From assembly GCF_000682695.1 (NCBI RefSeq), contig NZ_AWFG01000052.1, positions 1 through 64,000 on the forward strand: DNA of 64,000 nt, in the 5' to 3' direction. Position 1 is the stretch's first letter. Every line of letters begins with the position of its first letter. Shown piece by piece: positions 44,002 to 52,877 of the stretch. A model generated the notes under the pieces. The model did no database searches. It saw nothing but the letters and a program-made list of their open reading frames with translations, and was not told where the DNA came from. The position numbers and the translations under genes are program-made. The stretch comes from Hyphomonas chukchiensis. GTDB taxonomy: Bacteria; Pseudomonadota; Alphaproteobacteria; Caulobacterales; Hyphomonadaceae.

Positions 44002-44199
44002 ACGCGAAGCAGGCGAGATAGCCACTCTTGCACACGCTGGCAACACCCGATCACACGGTTTGAGCTGTCACCCCCCATCAAACCTTGTGACAAGGCGCAT
44101 GTTTCTTTGTCACATGCTGCCAGGCCTTTACATTTTTATCGATAATCGGCAACGTCTACGAGACGGTCATTGATCACACCGAACGGAGTTCGAACCCTT

Positions 44200-45972
44200 A
44201 TGAAAACATTCTTTCTCTCCATGGCGGGCGCATTTGCTGCCATGCTCGTTTTCATCCTTCTGATGGTTTCATTTATCGGGTTGCTGATTGCGGGAGCAGC
44301 AAACTCCGCTCCGCCCAAGCCGGATAACATTGTTCTGAGTCTCGATCTCAATCAGGAATACCCCGATCAGAGCCCTGTTGGCGGATTGGCAGCTTTTTCG
44401 CAAACGCCCGGTTTTATAGACCTGCTGACCAAACTTAAGGCAGCTGAGACCGATGACTCGGTCAAAGGCCTCTATGTCAGGGGGGCCATGACAGGGGTCG
44501 GGAGCTCCCGGGCGGAGGAATTGAGCCAAGCGTTCCACAGTTTCCGCGACTCGGGAAAGTTTATCATTGCGCACACGCAGGGCACCTACGGCATGAGCGG
44601 ACCATCCGCGCTTCGCTCGCTCACCGCCGCCGACGAGATCTGGATCCAGCCGGGAACCGATCTGTTCGCCACGGGCGTCACATTTGAGACCGAATTTCTC
44701 AAAGGCCTGTTCGACAAGATCGACGTGACCTCGGAGATCTATCCGTTCTACGAATACAAGAACGCGCCCAACACATATAATGAGACCGCGTACACAGAGC
44801 CGCACCGCGAAGCGATGACGGCTCTTGCGGAATCCATCTGGAATGTATCGCTGAGTGAGATGGCGGCAGACCGCGGCATGCCAGTCGAAACCCTCCGGGA
44901 GGCCCTCGAGAGCGGCCCCAAGACAGCGCAGCAGGTCATCGATCTGAAGATCATGGACAAGCTCGGCTGGCCCGAAGAAGCTGAAGACGCCGCCAAGGAA
45001 CGCGCCGGCAAGGACGCCGAGCTCGTTGAACTCGCCGGTTACATCCCACCCTCGATCAGCTTGAAGGCACCGCTCATTGCCGTCGTCGGCGGTGAAGGCG
45101 CCATTGTTACAGGCGGTGCCGAAGGCGGATCCCCCTTCTCGAGCCCACCGGCCTTTGCCTCGGACGCCATCGCCCGTGCCATCCTGGATGCCGGCGACAA
45201 TGAGAAAGTGAAGGCCATTGTATTCAGGGTGGACAGCCCCGGCGGTTCGCCCACAGCCTCGGATCAGATCTGGCGCGCCATCAAGCGTGTTCAGGAAAAA
45301 GGAAAGCCGGTCGTCGTCTCGATGGGCTCGCTTGCGGCATCAGGCGGCTATTATGTCTCCGCTGGCGCTGACTATATCATGGCGGATCGCTCCACGATCA
45401 CTGGCTCGATCGGCATCTTCGGTGGCAAGTTCGCCCTTGAAGGCGCCTTCAACAAGATCGGCGTCACCTTCGACACGGTCAGTGTTGGCGGCGATTTCGC
45501 AGATGCCTATGGCACCGGCAAATTCACGGAGAGCCAGGAGGCCGAAGTGAAAGCGTGGCTCAAGCGCGGCTACGACCGTTTCCTCGGTATTGTCGGCGAC
45601 GGGCGCGGCATGACCTATGATCAGGTCAACGAAGTTGCCCGCGGCCGCGTGTGGAGTGGCGAAGATGCCATCGACAAGGGCCTGGTCGATGAGATCGGCG
45701 GCTTCATGGATGCTATCGAAAAGGCCAAGGAACTTGGCGGCGTCGAAGCCGACGTGACACCGCGGCTGACCTACTACCCCCGCCGCAAGACCGGCTTTGA
45801 AGCTCTAGAGAGCATCTTCGGTGTGTCCGAGGAAAGCGCGAAGGTCGCCTACATGCTCGGTACTGTCGCGAATGACGACCGCATGCAGGTACTCCTCGAA
45901 GAGCTGACGGCTGCGGACGCCGCCAATGCAGGGCAGATGATGGCCGTCGGCCCGCGCATTCGCGAGCACTGA
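44200..45972 (+). CDS. sppA: Signal peptide peptidase SppA, 67K type
   Basis: 590 residues from the ATG at 44200 (GGAG 11 bases upstream; a TTG ten codons earlier is less likely). One N-terminal transmembrane helix (about 3-35) tethers a tandem S49 protease. The N-terminal repeat should hold the catalytic lysine. The C-terminal repeat (about 290-500) has VFRVDSPGGSPTASDQIWR and the nucleophile serine in VSMGSLAASGGYYVSA. It cleaves remnant signal peptides in the inner membrane. A clear terminator follows. Confidence 0.95.
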   Translation: MKTFFLSMAGAFAAMLVFILLMVSFIGLLIAGAANSAPPKPDNIVLSLDLNQEYPDQSPVGGLAAFSQTPGFIDLLTKLKAAETDDSVKGLYVRGAMTGVGSSRAEELSQAFHSFRDSGKFIIAHTQGTYGMSGPSALRSLTAADEIWIQPGTDLFATGVTFETEFLKGLFDKIDVTSEIYPFYEYKNAPNTYNETAYTEPHREAMTALAESIWNVSLSEMAADRGMPVETLREALESGPKTAQQVIDLKIMDKLGWPEEAEDAAKERAGKDAELVELAGYIPPSISLKAPLIAVVGGEGAIVTGGAEGGSPFSSPPAFASDAIARAILDAGDNEKVKAIVFRVDSPGGSPTASDQIWRAIKRVQEKGKPVVVSMGSLAASGGYYVSAGADYIMADRSTITGSIGIFGGKFALEGAFNKIGVTFDTVSVGGDFADAYGTGKFTESQEAEVKAWLKRGYDRFLGIVGDGRGMTYDQVNEVARGRVWSGEDAIDKGLVDEIGGFMDAIEKAKELGGVEADVTPRLTYYPRRKTGFEALESIFGVSEESAKVAYMLGTVANDDRMQVLLEELTAADAANAGQMMAVGPRIREH

Positions 45973-45994
45973 TAATTCAATCGATCTTTACCTT

Positions 45995-46026
45995 AAGGCC
46001 TGCCGGGAAACTGGCAGGCCTTTTGC
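45995..46026 (+). terminator. Rho-independent terminator after sppA
   Basis: AAGGCCTGCC (45995-46004) and GGCAGGCCTT (46013-46022) form a 10-base stem with loop GGGAAACT, followed by TTG after the stem's T-rich end. It lies 22 bases after the sppA stop. Confidence 0.9.
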
Positions 46027-46131
46027 ACACCGGGCCCCCGAGCCTTCGCTAGACCGCTATAGTGTGCAATAGCGGCCCTGCCCCTGTTACCCGGCCCACT
46101 CTGGGCCAGATAGAGAGATACGAGTTTACCC

Positions 46132-47136
46132 ATGAAAGTCCTGCTGACCGGTGCTGCCGGATTTATTGGAAGTGAACTGGCGCACCGCCTTCTCTCTGAA
46201 GGCCACGAAGTCTGCGGCGTTGACTGTTTTACACCTTATTATGACGTGCAGCTGAAACATGACCGCGTCGCACGCCTGACGCCTTTCCCATCGTTCGAGA
46301 TGCACCCGATCCGAGTCGAAGACGACGACGCAATGAAGAAGGTGTTTCACGACTTCATGCCGGAGATTGTCGTACATCTCGCAGCGCAGGCTGGCGTTCG
46401 CTACAGTCTCGACCATCCGCGCGAATACATTGACGCGAATGTCGTCGGCTCATTCAATGTAATCGAGCTTTCCCGTCAGACGGGCGCCAAGCATCTCGTC
46501 ATGGCGTCGACCAGCTCGGCCTATGGCGCGAACCAGAAATTCCCGTTCGAGGAAACGGATGCCGCGCCGCATCCCCTCACCATCTATGCGGCGACAAAGC
46601 TTGCCAGCGAACTGATCGCGCACAGCCATTCCCATCTCTATGGCACCCCAACCACCATGCTCCGCTTTTTCAGCGTGTATGGACCATGGGGTCGGCCGGA
46701 CATGGCCTTCTTCCTGTTCACCGACAAAATCTTCAAGGGCATCCCGATTGACGTCTTCAATCACGGCGATCTGCTGCGCGACTTCACCTATGTTGAAGAC
46801 CTCGTCGAAGCGATCCGCCGCTTGATGGATACGCCGCCTGAAATGGGCGCTCCCGTCAGCCAGAATGATTCCCTGAGCCCCGTTGCGCCCTACCGCCTCG
46901 TCAACATAGGCAACGAAACGCCCGTGCGCCTTATGGACTATATCGAAGCCATTGAGGACGCGATTGGTCGCAAGGCCGTCAAGAACATGATCGGCATGCA
47001 ACCGGGCGACGTGAAGCAGACCTATGCCGACGCAAGCCTACTGAAAGCGCTCACCGGATATGTTCCGACAACGGATGTCCGTACGGGCGTCACCGCATTC
47101 GTCGAATGGTATCGCGCGTATTATAAACCCGAATAA
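46132..47136 (+). CDS. NAD-dependent nucleotide-sugar epimerase (UDP-glucuronate 4-epimerase-like)
   Basis: 334 residues, extended SDR family. TGAAGFIGS (residues 6-14) binds NAD, STSSAYG and YAATK form the catalytic Ser-Tyr-Lys set, and LRFFSVYGPWGRPDMA is the substrate-binding segment typical of UDP-GlcA 4-epimerases. The family's long C-terminal domain is complete. It would supply UDP-galacturonate for envelope polysaccharide, fitting the glycan genes 9 kb downstream. Its last codons overlap the convergent rluA-type gene by 16 bases. Confidence 0.9.
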   Translation: MKVLLTGAAGFIGSELAHRLLSEGHEVCGVDCFTPYYDVQLKHDRVARLTPFPSFEMHPIRVEDDDAMKKVFHDFMPEIVVHLAAQAGVRYSLDHPREYIDANVVGSFNVIELSRQTGAKHLVMASTSSAYGANQKFPFEETDAAPHPLTIYAATKLASELIAHSHSHLYGTPTTMLRFFSVYGPWGRPDMAFFLFTDKIFKGIPIDVFNHGDLLRDFTYVEDLVEAIRRLMDTPPEMGAPVSQNDSLSPVAPYRLVNIGNETPVRLMDYIEAIEDAIGRKAVKNMIGMQPGDVKQTYADASLLKALTGYVPTTDVRTGVTAFVEWYRAYYKPE

Positions 47137-47858
47137 TCCTTGAGCCCGTGGGCTTCCGCGAGTTCGCCGAATATGTCGGGCAGCGGCGCTTCAAGAGTCG
47201 CGGTCACACCTGAGGGCCGACTGATCTCCAGCTTCGAGGCATGCAGCATCAGACGCGGCGCGCTCTGCGCTCCTGTGCCGTATATTGTATCGCCGAGAAT
47301 CGGGCAGCCCAGATGCGCCAGGTGAATGCGTATCTGGTGCATGCGGCCTGTTTCCGGACTTAGCTGCATCAGCGCATGGGTGTCGGACGCGGCCAGCACC
47401 TTCCACCCCGTGCGAGCGGATTGTGCGCCTTTGCGGCCCGCCTTGGCCACAATCATGCGCGCCCGCCCGCCTTCCTGTACCTTAACGAGTGGCGCATCAA
47501 TCACGCCCTCACGTTCGGATGGGATCGCGCCGCTGACCATTGCAACATAGGTTTTCCGCGTCCGCCGCTCCGCGAACTCGGCAGAAAAGAAAGCAGCGGC
47601 CGGCTGTGTCTTCGCCACGATGATGACACCCGATGTGCCAGCGTCCAGCCTGTGCACCAGCTTTGGTCTTTTGCCGTTGGATCGCGCAAAGGCGACCAGA
47701 AGAGAATCCAGAGAGCGGTCAATTCCCCGACCATCCTGCACAGGCAGGCCAGAGGGTTTGTCAAAGCCAATCAGGTCGAAATCCTGATAAATGATTAGCC
47801 CACGCATGAACGCCACATCTTCAGGCGAAATATCGGGCACCGGCTTGTTACGCGTCAT
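47121..47858 (-). CDS. RluA-family pseudouridine synthase
   Basis: 245 residues without an N-terminal S4 domain. The catalytic loop is HRLDAGTSGVIIVAK (Asp at about residue 73), preceded by DKPSGLPVQDG, and followed by the conserved GRMHQIRIHLAHLGCPILGD. Members modify 23S rRNA or tRNA; without S4 it resembles RluA/TruC-type enzymes and the exact target is uncertain. Its ATG overlaps the rarA stop by 4 bases, so the two are translationally coupled. Confidence 0.93.
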   Translation of the reverse strand: MTRNKPVPDISPEDVAFMRGLIIYQDFDLIGFDKPSGLPVQDGRGIDRSLDSLLVAFARSNGKRPKLVHRLDAGTSGVIIVAKTQPAAAFFSAEFAERRTRKTYVAMVSGAIPSEREGVIDAPLVKVQEGGRARMIVAKAGRKGAQSARTGWKVLAASDTHALMQLSPETGRMHQIRIHLAHLGCPILGDTIYGTGAQSAPRLMLHASKLEISRPSGVTATLEAPLPDIFGELAEAHGLKDYSGL

Positions 47859-49168
47859 TTGCCACCCTGCTTGCGCGCGCGGATCGCAGCGATCTCTTTC
47901 AGGCGCTCAGCGATGGGGCGCTCCCGTCCCTCACCTTTCGGCTGGTAGTAGCGCTCGCTTTCCATCCCGTCCGGGAAATAATTCTGCCCAGAAACACCCT
48001 CTTCCGTATCATGATCATACTGGTAGCCATCGCCATAGCCCTGGTCTTTCATCATGGCCGTCGGCGCATTCAGAATATGTTTGGGTGGCATGCGGCTGCC
48101 TGTCTGGGCTGCCGCGCGGCGGGCTGCCTTATAGGCCACATAAGCGGCATTCGACTTCGGCGCCGTTGCAAGGTGGATCACGGCATGGGCAAGCGCCAGC
48201 TCACCCTCAGGGCTCCCCAGCCGCTCATAGGTCCGCGCGGCCTCGCCGCAAACCATAAGGGATGTCGGATCGGACAGGCCTATATCCTCGCTTGCCATTC
48301 GGATCAGGCGACGCGCGAGGAAGAGTGGGTCCTCGCCGCCTTCCAGCATCCGTGCGAACCAGTACAGCGCCGCATCCGGGTCAGACCCGCGAATGGATTT
48401 ATGCAAGGCCGAGATGAGATTATAATGCTCTTCCCGGTCCTTGTCATAGGCCGGCGCGCGCTTCTGGACCGCCGCGCTCAATTCCTCCAGGGACAGGAGA
48501 CGCGGCGCGTTTGCCATCATGAAAGCCTGCTCGGCCAAGTTCAGCAGGTAGCGACCATCGCCGTCCGCCATGTCGATCACCGCCTGCCGCGCGCGATCAA
48601 CAACAGGCAGCGGCCGCCCCTCCAGCGCTTCGGCCCGTTGCAGCAACGTCTCCATTGCCTCCGGCTCCAGCCGCTTCAGCGTGAGGACAGCGCAGCGCGA
48701 CAGGAGCGCCCCATTGATCTCAAAACTCGGATTCTCCGTCGTTGCGCCGACAAGGGTAACAGCTCCGCTTTCCACATAAGGCAGGAACCCGTCCTGCTGG
48801 GCCCGGTTGAACCGGTGGATCTCGTCAACGAAGAGCAGCGTACCTTTGCCCATATCGCGCCGCGCCTGCGCCTTGTCGAATACGGCGCGCAGATCCTTCA
48901 CGCCCGAAAAGATCGCGCTGATCGCCTCAAACTCCAAATCCGTCTCTGCTGCCAGCAGGCGGGCAATCGTGGTCTTCCCCACGCCAGGCGGCCCCCACAG
49001 AATGATGGAAGACAGGCGCCCCGCCTCCAACATCCGGCTCAGGGGCGCATCGGCACCAATCAAATGATCCTGGCCGACCACATCGGCGAGACGCGCGGGC
49101 CGTAAACGGTCCGCGAGTGGTCGCGGAGCGGACTCGGAAAGGCCAGAAGCAGCAAACAGGTCGGACAT
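47855..49168 (-). CDS. rarA: Replication-associated recombination protein A (MgsA/RarA)
   Basis: 437 residues. ADRLRPARLADVVGQDHLIG near the N-terminus, Walker A GPPGVGKTT, Walker B LLFVDEIHRF, sensor 1 VGATTENPSFE, and the C-terminal tetramerisation region (KGSIRGSD-type HKSIRGSDPDAALYW, then YPDGMESERYYQP) all match. It acts at stalled replication forks with single-strand binding protein. AGGAG precedes the ATG by 6 bases. Upstream partner of the rluA-type gene. Confidence 0.96.
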   Translation of the reverse strand: MSDLFAASGLSESAPRPLADRLRPARLADVVGQDHLIGADAPLSRMLEAGRLSSIILWGPPGVGKTTIARLLAAETDLEFEAISAIFSGVKDLRAVFDKAQARRDMGKGTLLFVDEIHRFNRAQQDGFLPYVESGAVTLVGATTENPSFEINGALLSRCAVLTLKRLEPEAMETLLQRAEALEGRPLPVVDRARQAVIDMADGDGRYLLNLAEQAFMMANAPRLLSLEELSAAVQKRAPAYDKDREEHYNLISALHKSIRGSDPDAALYWFARMLEGGEDPLFLARRLIRMASEDIGLSDPTSLMVCGEAARTYERLGSPEGELALAHAVIHLATAPKSNAAYVAYKAARRAAAQTGSRMPPKHILNAPTAMMKDQGYGDGYQYDHDTEEGVSGQNYFPDGMESERYYQPKGEGRERPIAERLKEIAAIRARKQGGK

Positions 49169-49225
49169 AAAGCACTCCTATGCGGGATCGGCCCGCGTGA
49201 TAAGATGACCATGGAGGAAAATAAC

Positions 49226-50068
49226 ATGCCGATAGAGATTAGCCCGTCAGGGCAGCCGTTCGCCGCATCCGTCACAGGGATCGACTTGTCCCGGCCCGTA
49301 TCGAGCGATCTGGTGCAGGAGCTACGCAATGCATGGCTTGAACATCATGTTCTCGCCTTCCCGCGCCAGTCGATGAGCGATGATGACCTTGAACGGTTCA
49401 CACTCCTGTTCGGCCCTTTCGGCGACGACCCCTTCATCGCCCCCATACCGGGCCGAAAACACATTATCGCCGTGAAACGCGCCGCGGATGAAACAGCCCC
49501 CATATTCGCCGAAAGCTGGCACACCGACTGGAGTTTCCAGGAAACGCCCCCAGCCGGGACCTGCCTTTACGGCATCACGATTCCGCCTGAAGGCGGTGAC
49601 ACACTCTTCGCAAACCAGCATCTGGCGCTTGAACAAATGCCCGGTGCGTTGCGCCGGAAGATCGAAGGCCGCTATGCCATCCACTCTGCCCGCAACGCCT
49701 ACGCCCCCTCCGGCTTTTACGGCGAATCTGACCGGGCCGCTGGTCGTTCAATGGATATCCGCCCGTCCGAGGATGCAGACGCCACCCAGCGCCACCCCCT
49801 TATTATCCGCCACCCTGAAACAGGACGCGAAGCCCTCTTCGGCTGCGCCGGCTATATCATCGGCATCGAGGATATGGATCAGGCCGAATCCTGGGACTTG
49901 CTGACCGAAATCTACCGCTGGCAAACCCGGCCGCAATTCCAGTACCGGCATAAGTGGCAAGCCGACATGCTGCTGATGTGGGACAATCGCAGCCTGCTCC
50001 ATATGGCCACCGGTGGCTACAAGGGCCACGATCGTCTGTTGCATCGCACAACAATCGGTTCGGCGTGA
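49226..50068 (+). CDS. TauD/TfdA-family alpha-ketoglutarate dioxygenase
   Basis: 280 residues from the ATG at 49226, preceded by GGAGG at 7 bases. The Fe(II) ligands are His99 and Asp101 in AESWHTDWSFQE, and a distal histidine is in GHDRLLHRTTI near the C-terminus, with the 2-oxoglutarate-binding arginine following. TauD takes taurine and TfdA takes 2,4-D; the exact substrate here is not evident. It is 70 bases upstream of a CYP153-like P450 on the same strand, so both may act in one oxidation pathway. Confidence 0.9.
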   Translation: MPIEISPSGQPFAASVTGIDLSRPVSSDLVQELRNAWLEHHVLAFPRQSMSDDDLERFTLLFGPFGDDPFIAPIPGRKHIIAVKRAADETAPIFAESWHTDWSFQETPPAGTCLYGITIPPEGGDTLFANQHLALEQMPGALRRKIEGRYAIHSARNAYAPSGFYGESDRAAGRSMDIRPSEDADATQRHPLIIRHPETGREALFGCAGYIIGIEDMDQAESWDLLTEIYRWQTRPQFQYRHKWQADMLLMWDNRSLLHMATGGYKGHDRLLHRTTIGSA

Positions 50069-50138
50069 CGTCTTCCCTGTACGCGCAATCAGGCGTAGCG
50101 TGCCTCCCATAAGAATAAAAATAACATGGGAGGATACT

Positions 50139-51392
50139 ATGGCGGACACCCTGCATCAGGTGGGACCTGACATACCTAATCCGTGGGATATCCCACTCGA
50201 GACACTCGATGTGTCGAGAGCGGAGCTCTTTCTCCACAATCGCCATGGCGACTACTTCCGGCGCCTCCGTGAAGAAGACCCCGTTCACTTCTGCGAGAAA
50301 AGCCAGTTCGGCCCCTTCTGGTCGATAACCCGGTATGAAGACATCATGGCCGTGGACTCAAACCACCGCGTGTTCTCATCCAAGCGGGATATCGTGATTG
50401 GCGACGCCCCGGACGATTTCGACACGCCCATGTTCATTGCGCAGGATCCGCCAGTGCATGATGTCCAGCGCAAGGCGGTCCAGCCCGCCGTCGCACCGAC
50501 GCAGCTTGGCGACATCGAAGCCCTGATACGCCAGCGCGTCTGCACCATTCTGGATGCACTGCCAGTCGGTGAAGAGATCAACTGGGTCGAGCATGTCTCG
50601 AAGGAGCTGACCACCCAGATGCTCGCAACGCTTTTCGATTTCCCGTTCGAAGACCGTCACCTCCTGCCCTACTGGTCCGATGTCACAACGACGTCTGAAA
50701 CCGTGGGCATTGAAGTCGACATGAAACATCGCGAGGCCGAACTCCATAAATGCCTCGCCTATTTCATGGGTCTCTGGAAGGAACGCGCTGCCCAGCCGCG
50801 CAAGTTCGACTTCATCTCCCTGTTTGCGCACGATCCTAAGACTAAGGACATGATCAACAATCCGATGGAGCTTCTGGGCAATCTCATGCTGCTCATCGTT
50901 GGCGGCAATGATACGACCCGTAATTCCATCTCTGGCGGGGTTGTTGCTCTCAACGATTTCCCGGAGCAATACGCGAAGCTGAAGGCAGATCCTTCCCTTG
51001 TCCCCAATATGGTGTCTGAAATCATCCGCTGGCAAACGCCACTGGCCCACATGCGCCGCACTGTGCTTGAGGATGTGGAGTTTCAGGGCAAGCAGATGCG
51101 CAAGGGCGATAAAGTCGTCATGTGGTACGTTTCAGGCAACCGGGACGGCACTGTCATAGAAAACCCTGACCAGTTCATGATCGACCGCCCGAACGCGCGC
51201 CGGCACCTCTCGTTCGGTTTCGGAATCCATCGCTGCATGGGCAACCGCGTCGCCGAGATGCAGCTCCGCATTCTCTGGGAAGAAATCCTCGCCCGCTTCG
51301 AACATATCGAAGTCGTCGGCAAGCCGCAGCGCGTCCTGTCGAATTTCGTGCTCGGCTTCGAGAATGTGCCAGTGATCGTCCACGCACGCTAA
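50139..51392 (+). CDS. Cytochrome P450, CYP153-like (alkane/fatty acid hydroxylase type)
   Basis: 417 residues from the ATG at 50139, preceded by GGGAGGA; the longer frame covers the intergenic region. The I-helix segment is LIVGGNDTTRNSISGG, the ExxR pair is in SEIIRWQTPLAHMRRT, and the heme-binding loop is LSFGFGIHRCMGNRVAEMQL with the ligand Cys366. RILWEEILARFEHIEVVGKP closely resembles CYP153 enzymes, which hydroxylate alkanes at the terminal carbon. No ferredoxin or ferredoxin reductase gene is adjacent, so the redox partner must be elsewhere. Confidence 0.9.
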   Translation: MADTLHQVGPDIPNPWDIPLETLDVSRAELFLHNRHGDYFRRLREEDPVHFCEKSQFGPFWSITRYEDIMAVDSNHRVFSSKRDIVIGDAPDDFDTPMFIAQDPPVHDVQRKAVQPAVAPTQLGDIEALIRQRVCTILDALPVGEEINWVEHVSKELTTQMLATLFDFPFEDRHLLPYWSDVTTTSETVGIEVDMKHREAELHKCLAYFMGLWKERAAQPRKFDFISLFAHDPKTKDMINNPMELLGNLMLLIVGGNDTTRNSISGGVVALNDFPEQYAKLKADPSLVPNMVSEIIRWQTPLAHMRRTVLEDVEFQGKQMRKGDKVVMWYVSGNRDGTVIENPDQFMIDRPNARRHLSFGFGIHRCMGNRVAEMQLRILWEEILARFEHIEVVGKPQRVLSNFVLGFENVPVIVHAR

Positions 51393-51397
51393 GCTGA

Positions 51398-52822
51398 TCA
51401 GAGGGTCACGGTGCCCTGGATCATGTGCCCGTTCCGCTCAAGTTCGATATTCCATGTATGGGTATCGGGCTTGAGCAAGGCCTTCAGGTCTTTCACCGAC
51501 TTGGTCTGAACCCCATTCACCGACCGGATGATATCGCCAGGCCGGAAGTATCCGCGCGCGACAGAACGGCGAAGCACAGAGTGGACATAGATGCCGGATC
51601 CCTTCTGGAAGGGGTCGAGTCCATTCTCTTCCGCTAGGCGTGGCGAAAGCTCAACGACGCGCGCGCCCGAGAACACGTTCTGACCGTCCAGCAATACAAC
51701 ATCGGCTTCCGTAGCGCCCGGAGGCGGCGCCAGTTTCACCTTCTTGGTCATCTGCTTGCCGCCGCGCAGCAAGGTCAGCTCGGTTGTCTCACCAGGGCTC
51801 TTGATCGCGGCCAGGAACTTCAGGCCTTTCTCGTCAAACACTTCACGTCCATCGATGTCCGTCACGAGATCACCGCGTCGAAGGCCCGCACGATCTGCCG
51901 GACCATCATCATAGACTTCCGTCACCATCACGCCGATGGGGCGGTCAAGGCCTTGCGCTTTCGCCATGTCATAGCTGACTGCTTGACCGGCAAGCCCGAG
52001 CCATGGACGCACAAATGAGCCCTCATTAATGGCGGCATTCACAACGCGTTTCACCATCTCGGCAGGAATGGCGAACCCGATACCATTGGAGCCGCCGGAG
52101 CGTGAGAAGATCGCCGTATTCACGCCAACGAGTTCGCCCTTGGTATTGATCAGGGCACCGCCCGAATTGCCTGGGTTCACGGCCGCATCGGTTTGCAGGA
52201 AGAAGGCATAGTCGGAAATACCCACATCCGTCCGCGCCGTTGCTGACAGGATGCCGCTCGTAACCGTCTGGCCAATGCCGAACGGGTTACCGATGGCCAG
52301 CACGAGATCACCGACCTGCGACGCGCGCGTATCCGCATAGGGCAAGGTTGGCAGCTTGGCGCCATCCGTGTCGATCTTCAGAACGGCCAAGTCGGTGCGC
52401 TCATCAGCCAGGACAAGTTCGGCCGGATATTCCCGCCGGTCACTGAGCACGACGCGAAACGATTCAGCGCCTTCAACGACATGGTTGTTCGTGACGATAA
52501 CCCCATCCGCCCCAACGATAACGCCTGATCCGAGGGAGTTTTGCACGCGTTCGCGCGGTGCCACGCCCCCGGAGAAGAACTGCTCCATCGGCGAAACGCG
52601 CGAAGTCACACGCTTCTGCGTATAGACGTTCACGACTGAAGGAGAGGTCTGCTTCACCAGTGGCGCAAACGAGAGCTCCATCTCGGTGCGGCTCTGCGGG
52701 ACGATTTCCTCGGCTTCGGCAAACAAGGGCAAAAGCGCGACGATGAGGAGCGCCAGAACTGCCAGACCCGCTACAGCCAACAGTTTCGAGATGTGTTTCG
52801 TCATAGGTAATGAGTGCATCAT
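51398..52822 (-). CDS. Do/DegP-family periplasmic serine endoprotease
   Basis: 474 residues (an ATG six codons in, at 52804, is an equal choice). A signal or anchor helix (about 12-34) precedes a trypsin-like domain with the triad His114 (TNNHVVEG), Asp144 (RTDLAVLKI) and Ser220 (NPGNSGGALIN). Two PDZ domains follow (about 280-370 and 390-470). It belongs to the Deg family of envelope quality-control proteases. Only 5 bases separate its stop from that of the convergent P450 gene. Confidence 0.93.
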   Translation of the reverse strand: MMHSLPMTKHISKLLAVAGLAVLALLIVALLPLFAEAEEIVPQSRTEMELSFAPLVKQTSPSVVNVYTQKRVTSRVSPMEQFFSGGVAPRERVQNSLGSGVIVGADGVIVTNNHVVEGAESFRVVLSDRREYPAELVLADERTDLAVLKIDTDGAKLPTLPYADTRASQVGDLVLAIGNPFGIGQTVTSGILSATARTDVGISDYAFFLQTDAAVNPGNSGGALINTKGELVGVNTAIFSRSGGSNGIGFAIPAEMVKRVVNAAINEGSFVRPWLGLAGQAVSYDMAKAQGLDRPIGVMVTEVYDDGPADRAGLRRGDLVTDIDGREVFDEKGLKFLAAIKSPGETTELTLLRGGKQMTKKVKLAPPPGATEADVVLLDGQNVFSGARVVELSPRLAEENGLDPFQKGSGIYVHSVLRRSVARGYFRPGDIIRSVNGVQTKSVKDLKALLKPDTHTWNIELERNGHMIQGTVTL

Positions 52823-52877
52823 GACTATGGCTCTATTGCGGCATCACGCAGGAGGCAATTCGTCAATATATGACATT

